Assembly (NCBI GenBank): GCA_964521025.1
Contig: CAZFPK010000068.1
Span: forward strand, 1 to 16,057
Direction of reading: 5' to 3'
Length of the DNA stretch: 16,057 nucleotides
From: DRTC01 sp964521025
Lineage (GTDB): Bacteria; Cloacimonadota; Cloacimonadia; Cloacimonadales; TCS61
Shown one piece after another: positions 14,524 to 16,057 of the stretch (positions are counted from its first letter, which is position 1; each line of letters opens with the position of its first letter). The notes under the pieces are model-generated. The model did no database searches and was not told the DNA's origin. It worked only from the letters and a program-made list of their open reading frames with translations. The position numbers and the translations under genes are program-made.

Positions 14524-15375
14524 ATGAAAACCATAATTACTTTGATCATGATTATATCAGGAATGAATCTGTTTCCCGTATTCGATGATTACGAACCATC
14601 TCCGCGAGCAAGAGCAATGGGAGGAGTATATTACTCGATCTCCGACGATGCAAATGCAATTTTTTATAATCCTGCCGGGTTGTCTCTTGCGGAAAATAAT
14701 CTCTGTATAAGTTATACAAGAAGATTTGGAAATGATTTTGAGACTCTGAATAATATTGCTTTAACCATGGATTTACCAAAAAAACTGGGAACTCTCGGAT
14801 TCGGTTTGCAAGCGTTTGATGTCGATTATATGGATGTGAATCTGATGTCCGAAAAGATCTATGCGCTGGCTCATTCCTTTACGATTTTGAGCGATGTCCA
14901 CTCCAAAATATATGTTGGATACGCTGCGAATATGTATCATCTTTCAATTAATAGTTTCGGTTCTCAACCAACTTTCGGGATAAATGCGGGAGCGCTGGCA
15001 ATATTACATCAAAGAACGCGGCTCGGATTTACTTTCTCCAACATCAATAATCCCAGGATCGGGGCGGATAACCTGCATGAACTACCCCAAAAATTAGCAT
15101 TGGGACTTTCTTATATTCCTTATGAAGATGTGATCACTTCCGTGGAATTAAAGAAGAGTTTGGTTAATGAAACCGAAGATAGCGGTACCGAACTGCATGC
15201 AGGAACGGAAGTCAAGGTCTATAAAATGTTCTTTGTCAGGTTCGGGATCAGGAACAACCCGACCAGTTATTCGATGGGAGCGAGATTCAGTTTGTATAAT
15301 ATCATGCTCGATTATGCTTTTAATACACATACGATCGGGAATACGCATCATTTCGGGATTGGATATCGGTTTTAG
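14524..15375 (+). CDS. PorV/FadL-like outer-membrane beta-barrel protein
   Basis: A 283-residue protein with a signal peptide (MKTIITLIMIISGMNLFPVF) and a predicted outer-membrane beta-barrel. The N-terminal hallmark of the PorV/PorQ/UPF0164 group is present: ARAMGGVYYSISDDANAIFY followed by NPAGLS. Alternating beta-strand patterns run to a C-terminal aromatic signature, HHFGIGYRF, with the terminal Phe typical of barrel-assembly substrates. In Bacteroidota PorV carries C-terminal-domain cargo in type IX secretion; here the neighbour upstream ends in a FlgD-like domain, so a cargo-barrel relation is a reasonable but untested idea. A near-perfect ribosome site, AGGAGGTGA (14512-14520), overlaps the preceding TGA. 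The ATG at 14524 has better spacing than the ATG at 14521. The family name is general, and a different barrel function is possible. Confidence 0.8.
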   Translation: MKTIITLIMIISGMNLFPVFDDYEPSPRARAMGGVYYSISDDANAIFYNPAGLSLAENNLCISYTRRFGNDFETLNNIALTMDLPKKLGTLGFGLQAFDVDYMDVNLMSEKIYALAHSFTILSDVHSKIYVGYAANMYHLSINSFGSQPTFGINAGALAILHQRTRLGFTFSNINNPRIGADNLHELPQKLALGLSYIPYEDVITSVELKKSLVNETEDSGTELHAGTEVKVYKMFFVRFGIRNNPTSYSMGARFSLYNIMLDYAFNTHTIGNTHHFGIGYRF

Positions 15376-15413
15376 CCGAGGATATACACTGATTATTACA
15401 GATAAGAATTTAA

Positions 15414-15578
15414 TGTCATTCTGAGTTTTCTCTCAAAGGAATTCTCACGAAGAATCTTGGAATTCTTTCTATCTTTTATCAAGATTAAGAATCTACATCA
15501 CTGAAAAGCGAAAAATTTGAACCGTTGCAGATTCCTCGAAAGAAAAGATGAATCCGGCAGCTGCCGGACGGAATGACA
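15414..15578. repeat. MITE-like palindromic element with TGTCATTC/GAATGACA ends
   Basis: The ends TGTCATTCTG (15414-15423) and CGGAATGACA (15569-15578) are inverted copies matching at 9 of 10 bases. Inside are GAAGAATCT-like and AGATTCCTCGA-like pieces in opposite orientation, and a perfect 14-base palindrome, CCGGCAGCTGCCGG (15554-15567), that forms a strong GC hairpin. No open reading frame of its own. It fills most of the 227-base gap after the PorV-like gene. The hairpin could help end transcription, though no T-run follows it. Confidence 0.65.
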
Positions 15579-15602
15579 GGATAAATATAAAGGAAAAATT
15601 TT

Positions 15603-15893
15603 ATGAAAAAGAATAAAGAAAAACAGAGATCAAATCTCCTCATAACGGGTGCGATCAATATGTTCTTTGATATCACCAAACATTTTATCAAAGATTTTGA
15701 GAACCTCAGAAAAGCAAAAAAAATCGATCGCGTAACTGATAAATTCTCCGATTTGAAACACATGCTCATCAGATTGGAAGACAAGTTACAGGAAAATCGT
15801 CGCCAGATAGACGACCTCAAGAACCGCGTACTCTGGGGGAATATTATTATTATAATTCTGTTATTGCTGAATATATTTAATGTGGTTAGATAA
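15603..15893 (+). CDS. Small coiled-coil protein with C-terminal membrane anchor
   Basis: A 96-residue protein I do not recognise. It is highly charged and lysine-rich, with a probable coiled coil from about 35 to 75 (DLKHMLIRLEDKLQENRRQ, heptad-like spacing of Leu/Ile) and one C-terminal hydrophobic segment (about 78-92, WGNIIIIILLLLNIF) ending in VVR. A weaker hydrophobic patch lies at about 12-24 (LLITGAINMFFDI). This suggests a tail-anchored membrane protein with a cytoplasmic rod. The ribosome site AAAGGAAAAA lies before the ATG. It is separated from the PorV-like gene by the palindromic element and has only a short AT-rich stretch after it. Confidence 0.6.
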   Translation: MKKNKEKQRSNLLITGAINMFFDITKHFIKDFENLRKAKKIDRVTDKFSDLKHMLIRLEDKLQENRRQIDDLKNRVLWGNIIIIILLLLNIFNVVR

Positions 15894-16011
15894 AAAGGAT
15901 TAGATTTGAAATTTCGTATAATTAATATTATTTCTGAAAGGGAAAACATACGAAAAGACTTTTTCCTTCCTTAAAAAATTATTGAGATTTCCATAATCGG
16001 ATAAAACATTA

Positions 16012-16057
16012 GTACGCCAAGAAGCGTATTTTTGCCAATTGGTGCGAGTCCAATCCG
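16012..16057 (+). ncRNA. Start of a structured RNA, possibly group II intron domain I (cut by window end)
   Basis: Two clean hairpins follow one another after an AT-rich stretch: TACGC/GCGTA (16013-16017 with 16024-16028) and ATTGG/CCAAT (16038-16042 with 16050-16054), the latter around the seven-base loop TGCGAGT. A G at 16012 starts GTACG, one base away from the GTGCG-type beginning of group II introns, and GGTGCGAGTCC resembles a hairpin motif near the 5' end of such introns. Only 46 bases are visible, so the family cannot be confirmed. Confidence 0.25.

Noticed and set aside
15485..15949. 154-codon minus-strand open frame over the end region
   Set aside because: It spans the palindromic element and runs antisense to a gene with a good ribosome site; its sequence is low-complexity and Phe/Ile/Ser-rich, as expected by chance in AT-rich DNA.
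15935..15975. Rho-independent terminator after the 96-residue gene
   Set aside because: GGAAAA and TTTTCC can pair, but the stem is A-T rich and short with a long loop, and the following bases are not a T-run.
16038..16057. T-arm of a tRNA
   Set aside because: The 5-bp stem with a 7-base loop resembles a T-arm, but the loop is TGCGAGT (G instead of T at position 55), the preceding hairpin has a 6-base loop, and no D-arm or acceptor strand fits.

Overview
The window looks like a chromosomal piece of an AT-rich Gram-negative bacterium of the FCB group. Candidatus Cloacimonadota or a relative is my best guess, by inference only. The pointers are a gingipain-type (C25) peptidase remnant, a FlgD-like C-terminal Ig domain on a large lamin-tail/OB-fold/Ig surface protein, a PorV/FadL-like outer-membrane barrel, lipoprotein signal peptidases and strong AGGAGG ribosome sites. 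TGA ends several intact genes (thymidine kinase, DksA-like protein, LspA, the surface protein), so the genetic code is standard. No rRNA, tRNA or CRISPR array was seen.

Layout. Positions 1-201 are a non-coding leader with a hairpin and an 11-bp direct repeat, followed by a complete integron integrase (intI, 202-1161). Twelve bases on lies a secreted zinc-phospholipase C/S1-P1-nuclease-like protein with an FN3 tail (1174-2910). Next comes a Cys-rich membrane protein split by an in-frame TGA and carrying a 10-bp-period repeat in its coding sequence (2942-3604). A very divergent LspA paralogue (3620-4147) follows. On the minus strand are a decayed C25 peptidase pseudogene (4227-5428; frameshift, lost start codon, lost catalytic end), a HAD hydrolase (5505-6158) and a phosphonate-type ABC transporter read phnD-phnC-phnE (9187 down to 6335). 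A cluster of palindromes sits between phnC and phnE.

From 9512 on the plus strand a compact gene block runs: thymidine kinase, a YggT-family membrane protein, purine nucleoside phosphorylase, a DksA/TraR zinc-finger protein, canonical LspA, the 826-residue multidomain surface protein, and a PorV-like barrel. Several of these genes overlap or nearly touch, so they are probably co-transcribed. The block combines nucleoside salvage, a regulator, lipoprotein maturation and cell-surface/secretion proteins. A small coiled-coil membrane protein (15603-15893) follows.

Intergenic repeats are prominent: a ~130-bp imperfect palindrome (6171-6298), the palindrome cluster (7351-7515) and two diverged MITE-like elements with TGTCATTC-type ends (9215-9362, 15414-15578). 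The last ~46 bases form two hairpins that resemble the start of a structured RNA such as a group II intron, but the window ends before this can be tested. The features most worth following up are the lone integron integrase, the paired LspA proteins, the split Cys-rich protein and the palindrome cluster inside the transporter operon.
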